Assembly: GCA_009760855.2 (NCBI GenBank) | Contig: WPIO01000081.1 | Coordinates: 287,501 to 351,500 of the forward strand | Origin: Cristatella mucedo | Lineage: Eukaryota; Bryozoa; Phylactolaemata; Cristatellidae | Direction: 5' to 3' | Length of the DNA stretch: 64,000 nucleotides | Part shown: positions 22,261 through 33,399 of the stretch, piece by piece | Numbering within the stretch: the first letter of the stretch is position 1 | Layout of the letters: every line of letters begins with the position of its first letter | The notes under the pieces: generated by a model | The model's database searches: none | What the model was told of the DNA's origin: nothing | What the model saw: the letters and a program-made list of their open reading frames with translations, nothing else | Program-made: the position numbers and the translations under genes

Positions 22261-24420
22261 GTTTGGAGAGTGAGGGTCGTATGATCCCAGACAATATTGT
22301 TTTCACTCCTCTCCGTGCTCATTTATTAATCATTCACGTGGACCGATAAAACGATCACCATTAAAATCGGCAGAAGCAACAAAGGTGACGTTAGCTATCT
22401 TTTGAGGTAACCATAGAGGTCATGTTTACGTTTCGAAGACCTGTAAAAGTCGTAGGTGCCGGTCTTCGTCTAACATGTGTTGTATCACAGTGGCTCCGGT
22501 AGTGGCAGATGCAGTGAAGTATCGCGGAGACACAGTGCTGAGGAGGTGAGCCGCAATCGAGACTCCCAATATTTATATCTCTCAACGTGTACATTTATGA
22601 GAGCTCGATGAATCACCGCAGCCGCTGTCTTGTCGGGAAGTATAACGTACATTGGTGGCCTGACTCTGCGTCAGTGGCTCAACTATTGGCCACAGGTGAG
22701 GATTAGGCTGTCCTATGTCAGTGGCGTAACCATTGGCCGCAGGTGAGGCATACATTAGTGACCGGCCGTTGCACTAATTACAAAGGCAGAAGCAGCAGAC
22801 GCACACAACACATGGCAACATTGAAAAATCAACAGATTCAAATGCTCTGTGCAGTGTAAATATTTGACAAAACCTTTCAAAGATGCACGACTCCTACCCT
22901 TACTTATAATCAATCAAGAAAATACTTTCAATTTTTTGACATTTCAAACTGAAAATATAAATACGATCAAATTCAAGGACAAACGATGACGTTAATAGCT
23001 ATACTTACACAAAGCACACTAAAAATAAGCAGTCTTATAGGTAACGCTAGCAGAGCTCGACTCATATTACAAATTCCGCGTCGATCGGATAAGAATTTGC
23101 CATGCCATATAATTTACAATGTACTGAAGGCGAGGTGGAGGAAACGTCCCAACAATACAGCAGAGGATGCCACAGCGTACCAATAATTTCAAAAAACCTC
23201 GAATTACTCAGTACGCACCACAGGAATATCGAGTTAATACCAAGGAGCTCGTGCTCAAACTTTCACGTCGACTGCATCTCTATAAGCTCACATGTGACGT
23301 TTGCAAAACTGATCTGCAGCCGTGACAAAACGCTAAGTTAGATAAACGGCCCGCTTGCCAACCAATCAAGTATACTCTATATACTAAGGTCCAATATGCG
23401 CTAGAGAAGACTGGGATGCTGTGGCGGATCAAAAAGTCACACATTCCAAATTTCAAGTTGATCTGTTGACTTAGTATCTGATATATAACATCTGCAGGAC
23501 ACAGAGCCGGCAGATGACAACGGTGGAACTTGTATAGTGGGGGGTTGATGAAGGCAAGCTAGTCAATTACGCCAGCGCAAAGCTTCACAAAAATAATTTA
23601 ATGTATATATATACACACACACACACACTTGTAGGTCTACTTTGACCTTACAAATACCTTAAAAATCACCAACCCTCCCCCTCTCTGCAAAGACGCCCCG
23701 GGTCGGCGCTACTTCTGGCCGTCGTTAGCGACTCGGCGGTGGTTTACAGCGACGAGTGAGCCTACAAAATCGCTGCTGTAAACGGCAAAAATAGCAAGCT
23801 GAATAAAGCACGATTATGCACGCCGCAAGGTACTCAAAAAATCTGCACACTCACGAGGCGAAATCACGATTTTCGCCCGTAACCGCCAGCGTCAAGAACA
23901 AGTAGGAACGCACTCCACACTGCAGGTTATCGGTCCTTCAACTGCCTAATGCCTCGGCCCGTTAAATCGTTTACCCTCTGCTGAAGATCTAGCCATAAAT
24001 GCTTGTCAAAAGGCATGCCGTAAGAAGATGCCAAAGGTCATAACGACTTGGCCCACACAAGCGGGCATTGGAGGCAGTTGCCTAGATCAAAGGACGTTAA
24101 TCCGTCCGAAGCCCGAATAATGAAGCACGAACACTTCGGTCGTAAATGTCAGCAGGTCATAAGCCCGTACTACTGAAATCATCTTAATTTCCCATAAAAT
24201 AAAATTGAAAATCAACATTTTCAGACTGAAATATATTGAACGACGAGCTATTTCAATCCAGGACCGTGCCGGGCATCCATAACCGCCACGGCATTGTCTC
24301 GTGGAAAATGGCCGACCGCAGGAAATGGATACGCGGTGCAAGGATGCACATGGTGCGGAGACAGTAGACTCCTTAGTTACCGCGGCCCTAGCGGCTGTAA
24401 ATTACCTTAACATGTGAGCT
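22261..24420. other. Unassigned, no gene recognised
   Basis: A weak direct duplication of about 35 bp (gtcagtggc ... attggcc ... caggtgagg) occurs at 22671-22703 and 22717-22748. A short TA/CA microsatellite lies at 23602-23630. No domain-bearing exon was seen. Confidence 0.4.
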
Positions 24421-24427
24421 GATTAAA

Positions 24428-24553
24428 CAGTCTCGTTTATATAGCGGTAGAAGAGCCTTCCCAGCAGGCAATAGTTGACTGGAAGACTCGAACCCGAGAC
24501 CCGGTCGAGAAGAGCGAGCACCTTAGCACTGGGCTAATACCCAGGGGCTGGAG
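24428..24553 (-). mobile_element. SINE2 copy
   Basis: On the minus strand it shows 'gcccagtgctaaggtgctcgctc', the B-box 'CGGGTTCGAGTCTTCC', and a tail related to 'gctcttctaccgctatata ... gagactgtttaatcag'. The middle is shortened. Confidence 0.65.
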
Positions 24554-25300
24554 CTGACGATAGTATAAGTGCCGAACGTAATTCACTTCCGCTTAGCCCG
24601 CCTGGAACAAGGAGTCACACGATGCTCGTAAACAAACTTTTGGCATGTAAATAAAGCTTGAATAGTCTGGTATAGCCGTTCGCCGAAGTTGGGCTATTCC
24701 CTGGAGGCGGGGTTAGGATTTCCATGTTCACCGGATAAGCTTGGGCTCCGTTGGCCTCATATTAGTGAGTTAGATATACTAATTAGATGTAAATACGTCT
24801 TACAAATAATGTTTGACCGTGTTCTGGTCACATTTCAATCATTGGAACTTTGGATTGCATTTTTAACTTGTTTGTCTTTTGAAGAGCAATCTTCCTAAAT
24901 GAAAATCTAAATTTTACCGGTTATTGGTCGCCATTAGTCAATACCTATCGTCGGGCCTTCTCCACAGGAGTGTAAGATAAGATTCTTGTGCTGCTTCCTG
25001 CATCCACCCAATCAATCACTCGGCCGTCGAACCCACGAACTGCACCTTGAATTCGTGAATTCCGGCGTTACCGGTAGTCCCGTCAGTTCCGCTAGCGCCG
25101 CGACTTCCCCCTACTCGCCTAGTTGCTTTTCACGACTAGTGAATGGTTCGTTTGAAACCTGGCTTGAAACCTGCAGTTTAAACCAACCGAAAATGAGCCT
25201 CGGTTTCGTTGGGTTTAAACACCCCGACTCAGTGAGGCGTTGCCGCACACTGGACGTCCCTAGTATTCACTCTCCGCGGTGCGGTTGTATGGTTTACTGT
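24554..25300. other. Unassigned, no gene recognised
   Basis: A + frame of 154 codons (24986-25450) runs into a tandem duplication. It has no recognised domain. Confidence 0.35.
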
Positions 25301-25705
25301 GGCTTAGTGGTTTTATTTGTGTATGGGTTATATGGGTTTATGGTAAAATGGGTTACTGTTTTAATGGGTTATCGAATCGGTGAAGAGTTCGCCAATGAGT
25401 TTGCACATGCGAATATTGGCGATGGACCGAAAAACGTTCTCATCGGTTAGTTTGATGAATAAATCAGGCTTTGAAGAGGCCACAGTGGTTTTCGAGTATA
25501 TTGTGGCTTAGTGGTTTTATTTGTGTATGGGTTATATGGGTTCATGGTAAAGTGGGTTAATGTTTTAATGGGTTATCGAATCGGTGAAGAGTTCGCCGAT
25601 GAATTTACACATGCTAATATCGGCGATGAACCAGAAAACGTTCTCATCGGCGAGTTTGATGAATAGATCAGGCTTGAAGAGGCCACAGTAGTTTTCGAGT
25701 AAGAA
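25301..25705 (+). repeat. Two-copy tandem duplication of about 204 bp
   Basis: Unit 1 begins 'ggcttagtggttttatttgt' at 25301. Unit 2 begins with the same words at 25505, a period of 204 bp. Copies are roughly 90% alike by eye. Each contains a short acidic frame (GEEFANEFAHANIGDG in unit 1, GEEFADEFTHANIGDE in unit 2). Unit 1 ends that frame with TAG after VLIG, and unit 2 reads a few codons further. I do not recognise the peptide. Confidence 0.85.
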
Positions 25706-25849
25706 CAACTAAACGAGCCGCCGGCCAGAGGTAAGAGCAGGAAGTAAGAAGAAATAACTGAATAGAATGTCTTCAAAAACAACTACAAATCAATAAAACA
25801 ACAAAAATGGTTTCAAAATGCCCGCGAAAATTAATTTGGTTTTAAACCA

Positions 25850-25996
25850 AACACCATATCACGACCTCAGCCCTGAGGTGGTGGGTTCGAATACCGCTGT
25901 GGGTAATCTTTATTGCCGCTGCAAACTGTGGCGATAGCTTTCAAGGCTCTCCTGTTGCTATACAAAAGAGGCTGGTAAATCACCTAGTCTTTTTTA
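25850..25996 (+). mobile_element. SINE2 copy, 5'-truncated
   Basis: It starts in 'tcacgacctcagccctgaggtggtg', with a B-box 'GGGTTCGAATACCGC', then 'ccgctgcaaactgtggcgatagcttt' and 'aaaagaggctggtaaatcacctagtc'. Confidence 0.75.
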
Positions 25997-25999
25997 GAT

Positions 26000-27335
26000 G
26001 CCGCTTAGCCAGTCACGCTACGCTCAGTACGCCCTATTGGCCACTTCCCTTAAAGGCGTTAGACTACCAGTAAATGCACCGTCTAACTGGAACGGAAGTT
26101 ACAGGCGGTCGGCGAACGCTAACCTCGCTAGCCACTGTCCCAATCTTTCCGACTGGCCTACCAGAGGCAGGAGGACAACTACTTACACTTCGCCCGTTAA
26201 ATGTCCACTCACGCGTAAAATCATGGGGCTACTTACGGTCGACTAAGTTCTCCAGGAGAAGCTCGATGCTATTTTTCTAAGCGAAGCAATGGATGAGGAG
26301 TTCGCCACCACCGGGACTGCCCCCCCCCCTGCTACATGCTGCCTCGCATGCAGGTCACTTAATCGGAGTCGCGAAGTTAACACTTTGCTTTAGAGCTTTA
26401 AACCGCAAGCAAACGAACCGTCTACCGGGACCTGCCGTCGCAGTCGACCGGCAAATGCTAAACTTACTCGACGGAGCCTCACTACTAATTCCAGCTGGCC
26501 GGCGCTGGCATGGGACAGCCTTTCAGAGTCTACCTGTTAAATGTCTGCTCACTAAAAATCAAGGGTTTACTTATCTGCCATCGGGCTATCCAGGAGAAGC
26601 TAGATGCATTTCTGCTGATCTGAGCATTGATGACACTCAGTTCTGGTGGCTGCATATGTGAGACAAGCCCACACGATCTTTGATTCTTTCAATGCATTCG
26701 TTCTGACAAGGTGGGTGGGACGAGCTGCCATCGCTGTCTATGAATCGTTTAGCTGTTAGACCTGTGGTTTTCGTATGGGCCATCGCTTGAGTCAGTTGCA
26801 ATCAGGTTCTCATCACAGACAATGCCTCTCACTGTTGCGATCTACCGACCTTCCGGCTGTCTTACCTTGCTTACGGTGGAGTTTTCGGAGTTCCTGGCTA
26901 AAGCATTTGAGTGCGACAGGCCGCTAATAATTTCATGAGACTTCAACATTCACGTTGACAGCCCTAGAAACCGTCAGGTCCGCTCATTTTTCGACTGTCT
27001 GAAGAACTTCGGTTTGGTTCAACACGTTAGTCATACCGCTCACGTCGGTGGCCATATCCTGGATCTCATTGTCACTAAGGATGTCTGTCTCACTGAACTC
27101 GTGTACTCGCTGACCATCTCTGATCATTGCTCAATCTTGTCTACAGTTCCCGTTCCATCGTACGAGCAGGCGAATGTCGAGTCGGCATTAAAGCGAAACC
27201 ACTCCACTGAAACGGCTATTCTCTGTTTAACTAATGATATCCCAAGCAGAAACGATGACAGGTATGTCACAGCCTTAGTCCGGCAGGATGTAGCAGCGGC
27301 TTCGCTTAACACTATTGGTCGTGATATCATAGTCA
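26000..27335 (+). pseudogene. LINE-B endonuclease-domain remnant
   Basis: Degenerate non-LTR retrotransposon coding sequence. From about 26560 on, pieces of the apurinic-type endonuclease can be followed across frames: 'QEKLDAF', 'TVAIYRPS' and, at about 26935-26965, DFNIHVD, where the usual Gly before DFN is replaced by a stop codon. Then comes the 'FDCLKNFGLVQHVSHTAHVGGHILDLI' block (26990-27070) and the SDH motif 'TISDHCSIL' (27114-27140). Directly after it the 'NHSTETAILCLTNDI' start of the reverse-transcriptase region appears at 27199, so the linker is deleted. A second copy of the same region is at 33400-34135. It is clearly inactive. The 26000-26560 part is similar in style but unplaced. 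Confidence 0.75.
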
Positions 27336-27339
27336 GTCC

Positions 27340-27572
27340 CTGAGACTAGTGTTGTATGTGCTTATGCACGCTGACACAACGCGTGCTGGCATTAACCTTA
27401 CTTGCATGCTGACCCTGTGCACGTCACCCCTAATCACGTCATTCTTTTTGTTTAGTGAGGATGATACCACTAACCATTCAATCGTGCTTTCTTTGCAGCA
27501 CATGTAAAGTGCCTAGAAAGAGATTAAGTTCTCTGAGGGCGTCTTAACAAATGTATTATTATTATTATACTT
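27340..27572 (+). mobile_element. LINE-A-type 3' UTR and tail
   Basis: It reads 'tgtgcttatgcacgctgacac', 'catgctgaccctgtgcacgtcacccctaa', the stem-loop 'cctagaaagagattaag ... ctctgagggcg' and a short (ATT)n, with moderate divergence from the young copies. It follows directly on LINE-B-like coding sequence. Confidence 0.8.
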
Positions 27573-27589
27573 CAAAGGTCGAGAACAAC

Positions 27590-28110
27590 GGTTGGTCTTG
27601 CAGACGATTCACTGGCGTAATTCAAATAGTACTTGTCCGATCGTGTTCACTCCTCAAAAATTTACTAGCTCCTTTGTTCTGTGTAAGCTGAATTTTTACC
27701 ATTCCGTTTTGTCGTGGCTACCGAAGAAGCAAGCTATTAGGCCACTGCAGCTGGTTAGGAATCAAACTGCAAGGCTAGTTAGCAACTCCCAGATGCTCAG
27801 CCATATTGCTCTTTTACTCAACGAGTTTTGATGGTTCCTGGTTGACCAATAAATACAGAGTAGAGTTCTCACATTGACTCACAATGACACTTTGGCTTGG
27901 CTCCTTCATACCTAGCTGAACTGCTGGACCAGCTGCCTTCGGGTCCTCCACGGACAATACAGCGGCTGTTCAATGGTTTCGCTTAAAGACCTTTTTCGAC
28001 AGAAGCTTTTGCTCTGCAGGTACTAAACTGTTACCTTACTTCCACACTTCTTACGCAAAGACATCTATTTCTCCTCCTGCTGACTGTGGCACATCCCTCC
28101 CGGCAGTCAT
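27590..28110 (+). mobile_element. LINE-B reverse-transcriptase C-terminal remnant
   Basis: The plus strand shows the blocks 'LPKKQAIRPLQLVRNQTARLV' and 'SHIALLLNE', a decayed region with 'ctggaccagctgcctt', and 'tcgacagaagcttttgctctgcagg'. The last block recurs in the LINE-B copy at 38365 ('cgacagaagcgttagctctgcagg'). Confidence 0.65.
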
Positions 28111-28141
28111 GAGGCTACTACCACGCCACTCACTTCCTGCC

Positions 28142-28262
28142 GCGCTGGTTTGGCTCAGTGGTCTCCCGACCAAGGTCTGGCCGAGGTCGTGGGCTCGAGC
28201 CCCGGGGCATACGCGAAGCACCTGCATAGAGATTAAGTTCTCTTGGGGCGCTGTGCAAATGA
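28142..28262 (+). mobile_element. SINE1 copy
   Basis: It reads 'gctggtttggctcagtggtc', the B-box 'GTGGGCTCGAGCCCC', the tail 'gaagcacctgcatagagattaag' with 'tctcttggggcgct', and 'gcaaatgaata'. About 10 bp are missing between A- and B-box regions. Confidence 0.85.
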
Positions 28263-28765
28263 ATATTTGTTGTGATTTTTCCTCGACTGCATTGCTGACT
28301 CAGCTATGCTATACTTCTGGCCCACAGCCTCAGCCGTCAAATGCATTGACCCTGACCTCTTTCGACAAAGGCGAGCACCGTAAACCACTGGGCCAAACCA
28401 TCACGGTATAGGAAACGATAGATTACTCAGTAACTGCCACTGCTAGTCTTTTAATAAGGCCAGTGGATTCGGAACCAGATGCTAAAAGTAAAAGAGCCGA
28501 CAACAAATTGAGGGCTCGGTGGAAGTACCGAATCTTTCTATTCGAAACGCCCAGCCTATAGCCACTGAATTACTCGGGATTTAGTCATATTTATTCTCTT
28601 AAATATTATACGTAATTTTATTACCTTTTGCCTATCAATAAAATAAGCTTTCATACAGCTGCTGCAGCAGGACAGACCGAATGCATTGAAGTCACTTGGA
28701 GAGGGCAATTTTGCATGACTAACCATCTCCCGACTTGGGTATGCAAGCTGAAACCAATTAACATC
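28263..28765. other. Unassigned, no gene recognised
   Basis: No motif, RNA gene or repeat family was recognised. Confidence 0.4.
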
Positions 28766-29166
28766 TGCACCTGCACAGGCTACCAGTCAAGCAGCGCATC
28801 GACTTCAAGGTTTTTGTCGCTCACTCACGCCTACCAATAAGATTTACTGCCCCGCAAGGCTAAGCATCGTACCGCCCGCTTTTCCGAATCTAACCGTTTT
28901 CTATACCTCATTCAAACCTCAAATCTTTTGGAGGCCGTGCAATTAGTTCGAATGCTCCTAAAGCCTGGAACTCACTCCCAACTTGCGTCACGATCACATT
29001 TAAAAAGAAATTAAAAATGGAACTAATTAGGAAAACATTTAGTGGGTTTATCAAGCATATTACTTACCATGCAATTGCATCTTCCTTTGCAGAAAATGTA
29101 AAGCACCAAGAAAGAGATTGAGTTCTCTGAGGGGGCTTTATCAAGTGCATTATTATTATTATTATT
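28766..29166 (+). mobile_element. LINE-A fragment
   Basis: C-terminal coding blocks appear in broken frames ('ctgcacaggctaccagtcaagcagcgcatcgacttcaagg', then 'gtaccgcccgcttttccgaat'). A shortened 3' UTR, the stem-loop and (ATT)n follow. An internal deletion removes part of the 3' UTR. Confidence 0.8.
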
Positions 29167-29275
29167 TATTGCGGTGCTACAAGCATGTAGGCCGATGGAG
29201 TTTTTCTTTAATCCTACTTTGTTCATCCTTTTGAATGCCGCCTGCTAGGTCCTAAATATAAGGAGCAAAATTTTA

Positions 29276-29348
29276 CGACCGTGGCAGGACTCGAACCTGC
29301 AATCTTCTGATTCGAAGTCAGACGCCTTATCCATTAGGCCACACGGCC
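29276..29348 (-). tRNA. tRNA-Arg (anticodon TCG)
   Basis: This is a 73-nt cloverleaf on the minus strand. The acceptor stem GGCCGTG pairs with CACGGTC (one G-T pair), with discriminator G. The D-arm is TGGCCTAATGGATAAGGC, the anticodon stem-loop CTGACTTCGAATCAG reads TCG, and the T-arm contains GGTTCGAGTCC. TTTT follows within 6 nt as terminator. There is no intron. It stands alone, not fused to a SINE body. Confidence 0.94.
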
Positions 29349-29559
29349 GTCTTATGGTACGTTACAATTGTGTGTTTATAAATTATAAATTACTGAAAGG
29401 CGCAGTTTCGAGTCGAGTACACAATTACTCTGGTTAATGACACTACCAATGCAGTGACACTCACCAAATAAACGAAATATACATCTTTTGCCATTTAAGC
29501 GGTGAGTCTTGCTTCGTACTTGCTTCTGTCCTACTTGAGTCGACGGTGTAGACGTCACC

Positions 29560-30233
29560 TACACGGGGGGAGCTGGCGGTTTGCAACTTATCCAAGACTT
29601 AAGAGAGAGAAGAGCGTCCGTACAGGCCGACGCACAGGCTGAAAGTGAATTTTGCGGCAACGAACGCGTCACGTGCCGGCAAGGAGCGTTCCCGTTGGGC
29701 GAACGGAACGTCGGCTGGGGGCGGAGCCACGTGACGCCGATGACACGCCCACAAAGGCTCTCTCCTGTCGCGCGGGCGGCGTGAGCCAAGCGACGTTACG
29801 CCAAGCGGTGCGACGAACGCAGCAAAATGGCGAGGACGAAAATATCTGGCGAGTTCGAGCCTGGTGCTTGGCCCAGTGGTCGGCTGCTGCAGGCGGCGGC
29901 GTAGTAGCCGTGCAGCGCCCACGTTGAGGCAGGAGTCTCCGAACAGCACACAGCGGCGGCGTAGTCGGAGCCGAACAGCGCCTGGTCGGCGGCGGCGTTG
30001 AGACGTAGCCGACAGCACTCAGCACGTAGCTCTCCGCTTCCGAAAATCTTAGCTATGGACTATTCTGACCGCCGAACGCGCTAACCTGCTTTGCAAGCAG
30101 GTCTCTGTTATAAGCCCCGCCGTGCTCTCGAATAATGCGAGAGCCGCAACGCCGCCGAAGTCGCCACTCATCGAGGGAGCAAGAAGGTAGGGCTGCGAAG
30201 TGCAGTTTCGCTGCGAAGCGACTCTAGCCAGAG
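29560..30233. promoter_or_regulatory. CpG-rich island
   Basis: GC and CpG are dense (runs such as gcggcggcgtag repeated at 29894-29995) with overlapping frames on both strands. It ends at an 18-bp minisatellite. It could be a promoter island for an unseen gene. I see no domain in any frame. Confidence 0.4.
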
Positions 30234-30413
30234 ATGCAGGCCAGAGAGTCGGTGAAGGACAGAGAGTCGGTGCAGGACAGAGAGTCGGTGCAGGACAGAG
30301 AGTCGGTGCAGGACAGAGAGTCAGTGAAGGACAGAAAGTCGGTGCAGGACAGAGAGGCGGTGCAGGACAGAGAGTCGGTGCAGGACAGAGAGTCGGTGCA
30401 GGACAGAGAGGAT
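30234..30413 (+). repeat. 18-bp minisatellite, 10 units
   Basis: Ten head-to-tail units of the consensus GTGCAGGACAGAGAGTCG occur. In one + frame each unit reads VQDRES (with variants MQARES, VKDRES, VKDRKS, VQDREA), and another frame reads VGAGQR. The period is exactly 18 throughout, so all frames stay open. The unit resembles the 18-bp array inside the LTR element at about 37150-37300. There is no spacer, so it is not a CRISPR. Confidence 0.95.
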
Positions 30414-30715
30414 CTGACCTTGCGATAAGTCGGTAAGCAGTGTTTTCAATAATATACGTTACCTGTATTCTTCAGTTTTCAGCTGACAAAAAACGTCAAA
30501 AATCTAGTTTTTCATCCATTTTTCTCATACTTTCAATCCTTTGATCGGTAAGGTAAAACGCGAAGGAAAGGTTTCTTAGCTTGAACATAAACGGATCGGA
30601 AATTTTTCCATATTTTTTACATAAATTGGAGCATGCGAAATAATATGATCATTAATAAAAAAATCATTGGTAAATTAAAAATATTTGTCTTTCATTTTCA
30701 GAATCATGGCGGAAG

Positions 30716-32170
30716 AGGAGCCGAAAAGGCGGAAGGTAATGACTTTGAAAGAGCGACTCGATATTTTGGAATCGTTAAAGACGTGCAAGGCGAACGTAGT
30801 TGCGGTTTAGTTTAATCGCGATCCATAAATTATTTCCAAAATCAAAATGAACGAAGACACAAGCGAGAGAGAGAGAGCGCTGGAAAATGAGAATTCAAAT
30901 CGAAAACGGCAGCTCAATTCAAATTACAAGGAAGTCTAGGAACCGTTAATCGAGTGGTTTCAATCAATACGGGTTAAGTATGCTGGACCATCAATGGTAG
31001 AAAAAGCTCGTCAATTGGCAAATATGCTTGCATGCGACGAACCATCGGACGCTTGGCTGATCGATTCAAGAAAAAACAAAAAACGAATTCAAGTCCATTC
31101 ATGGCATACGAGCTGCGACGGACGAAGAGAGTGCCGAATGATGGATCGAAGAAATCTTGCCTGCCTTGATCGATGGAAACGAGCCGAATGATATTTTCAA
31201 CGCGGATGAATCAGGATTGTTTTACTAGGCAACACCGACTCGCACGTTAGTTGTGGCGGGTGACAATCCGATTGGGGGCAAAGTTTAAAAGAATCGTCTA
31301 ACCGTCCTATTTCTCTGCAATAGCAGCGGAACCGAGAAGAGTCTTCATCCATGAAAACTTTGAGAAGCCAAATACTTTCACAAGGCCAGACCGCCGTTGC
31401 CGTATTCCATCGAGCGTAAATCGTGAATGACCAGCAAAATCTTGGCGGATATTTTTCGGAAATTTGATCGGGAACTAACAAAACAAAAAATGTATTATGT
31501 TCGTGGATAATGCTGCGTGCCATAAGATTGACGCACCACTCAAAAATATTAAATTCGTATTTATGCCACTGAAAACAACAGCTCCGATTCAATCGTTGGA
31601 TCAAAGAATAATTCGAACTGCGAAGGCTCACTATCGCACTCAAATCATGCGAAAAATGTTTAAGTGACCGAAAATAAGACGCGAATGATAGATTTTTCGA
31701 AATCAGTGGACGTTTTGAAGGCCATACACATGTTGAAACGCAAGTTATTTCTCGTCGCCCCAACCGCCATCGCTAGCTGCTTTCGAAAGGCGGGATTTTT
31801 TTTAAACCGGCAAAGAAATCAATCAAAACCAATCCATCAAGACGAAATTGATGTTACAGTAATCCAGGCCTAAGGATTACAAGTCTGCGGTTTAATATCG
31901 AACGATTTCATTACATGCTTAAACAGTGTCAACGAAATCGAGTGCTTTGGAAAATTGACCAAGGGGAAGACCTGCGAAGAGGTAAAAAAACGCACAAATA
32001 TCTCAGAGGGCATTGAAGACGAAGAAGATGACGGTATAGCAATCGATCAGAATATTTTCCAGAAGATTTCTCATTCGGACGCCGTTAAATCGCTGGCCAC
32101 CGTTCGTCAATATTTAGAAGATAATTTTACTGAATACTGTATTGTGCATTATATTTTATTGAAGATATGA
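30716..32170 (+). pseudogene. Tigger/pogo (Tc1-mariner superfamily) transposase remnant
   Basis: ATG at 30716 follows a splice-acceptor-like 'tttcattttcag'. The N terminus (KRRKVMTLKERLDILESLKTC) fits the CENP-B/psq-type helix-turn-helix of Tigger elements. Pieces of the DDE_1 core follow in several frames: 'DIFNADESGLF' (first catalytic Asp, about 31190-31222), 'NRLTVLFLCNSSGTEK', 'FVDNAACHKIDAPLKNIKFVFMPL' (second Asp, about 31497-31570) and 'QSLDQRIIRTAKAHYRTQIMRKM' (about 31590-31660), matching the usual order ending in a D-Q-G/R-I motif. Many stops (for example after NVVAV) and frameshifts make it inactive. An acidic C-terminal part (31955-32170) remains open. Confidence 0.88.
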
Positions 32171-32289
32171 TTGAGAACAATTCTTTGAAGAATCGTAGTC
32201 AGAGGATAATTAATTTTTTTCGCTCCATTGAGTTAATTTTACGATAAGATTCGGTTATAATACATTTTGAAAAAAATAGCGCTTGAACA

Positions 32290-32368
32290 TCATCTATAAG
32301 CAACCTCGGTTATAGACAAATTTTTACACTAGATTATTTTCTGGTTGCTTATAACCAAGGTTGACTTA
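32290..32368 (+). repeat. Probable 3' terminal inverted repeat region of the Tigger element
   Basis: 'tataagcaacctcggttatag' at 32296 and 'ggttgcttataaccaagg' at 32343 are near reverse complements. Read from the right edge, the minus strand begins 'gtcaaccttggttataagcaacc', which looks like a Tigger-type terminus. No matching left terminus was found upstream of 30716. Confidence 0.5.
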
Positions 32369-32419
32369 CATCCACAAATATACAAGAGCCACTCAGAGCT
32401 TGGCCCGAATATATCATCA

Positions 32420-33125
32420 AAACGAACACATCATCCAACTCACTGCTTGCTGGTCTGTGCAATCAGGCGCTTTCAGCTGGTGCAGAACTTACCAGCCAGG
32501 CTTTCCTGCCGTGAGCGTCTCAGTTGCCACACCACAGAAATTCTTGCAGACCTGCACTGGCTCCCAGTCAAACAACGCATCGACTTCACGTTTTGTCACT
32601 CGTGTAGGGTCCGCCGGGCTAATCCACCTGCAGAGCTTTTCCGGTCGATACAGCGTACCCACTTGCTTGCAGCAGCTGCTTCCAGGACCGTGTGTTGGCC
32701 GTGCGGCCCGGTCCCACGTTTTTAAAATAAACGGCATCTGCTTGAGCCGTCTTGATCTGTGCACGACTGCCCGCACACACTTAGAAACTCACTTTTAGAT
32801 CCCTTCATTCTTTGACTCCAGCTTACCCATGCGATCTACTCGCCCACCAGGTTAAGCATCGTACCTCCCGGTTTTCGGAATCTCACCGTATACCAATACC
32901 TCGTACGAACCTTAAATCCTTTGGAGACCGTGCCTTTAGTTAGTATGCTCCCGAAGCCTGTAACTCACTCCCGAGTAGCGTCACGACATCCCCTGACTTG
33001 GCTCACACACAAAAGAAACTAAAAACGCATCGATTTATGACAGCATGTAGTGGGTCCCGGTGATTCGTCCTCTCTATGCTTATTCGTGCTGACAGTGTGC
33101 ATGCTGCCACTAACCACACTTGCAT
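32420..33125 (+). mobile_element. LINE-A fragment with an insertion
   Basis: C-terminal coding blocks ('actcactgcttgctggtctg', 'ctgcactggctcccagtcaaacaacgcatcgacttca') continue after 32790 with 'ctcacttttagatcccttcattctttg' and 'cgtacctcccggttttcggaatc', then 3' UTR. Between them about 186 bp of foreign sequence is inserted. The tail is missing. Confidence 0.8.
32602..32788 (+). mobile_element. Insertion inside LINE-A, possible solo LTR
   Basis: About 186 bp interrupt the LINE-A word 'gtcactcacttttag': the left flank ends 'gtcactc' and the right flank restarts 'aactcactttt', giving a putative ACTC duplication. The insert is GC-rich and contains AATAAA (about 32727), as LTRs do, but its ends are not a clean TG...CA pair. 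Confidence 0.4.
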
Positions 33126-33399
33126 GACCTCCCTGCGTTCGCTCTATCAACAGCTCGGCTATCAAATGCACGACCCGTAAATTTAAAGCGCTAAATAGCA
33201 CTCGTCGCGCTAGTAGCTCGCTTGCCGTGCCCCAGCATGTTGTGAAACGTCGACCGGCGACCATTACTAAGGTCCCATTCTAATTCGAAGGGACTGCGTA
33301 TGCCAGGCCTGCTACACACCGACCTTAATGCAAGCTACTTAATTGGCTTCGCCCAGTTGTTGGGTAGCCTCTTAAATTCCGCCTACTAAATTTCCGCTA
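33126..33399. other. Unassigned, LINE-B-like style
   Basis: Sequence similar in style to 26300-26530 ('ttgcttcgcc...'), probably the upstream part of a LINE-B copy. No open frame. Confidence 0.35.

Noticed and set aside
30234-30413. CRISPR array
   Set aside because: The 18-bp units are directly contiguous with no unique spacers. It is a minisatellite.
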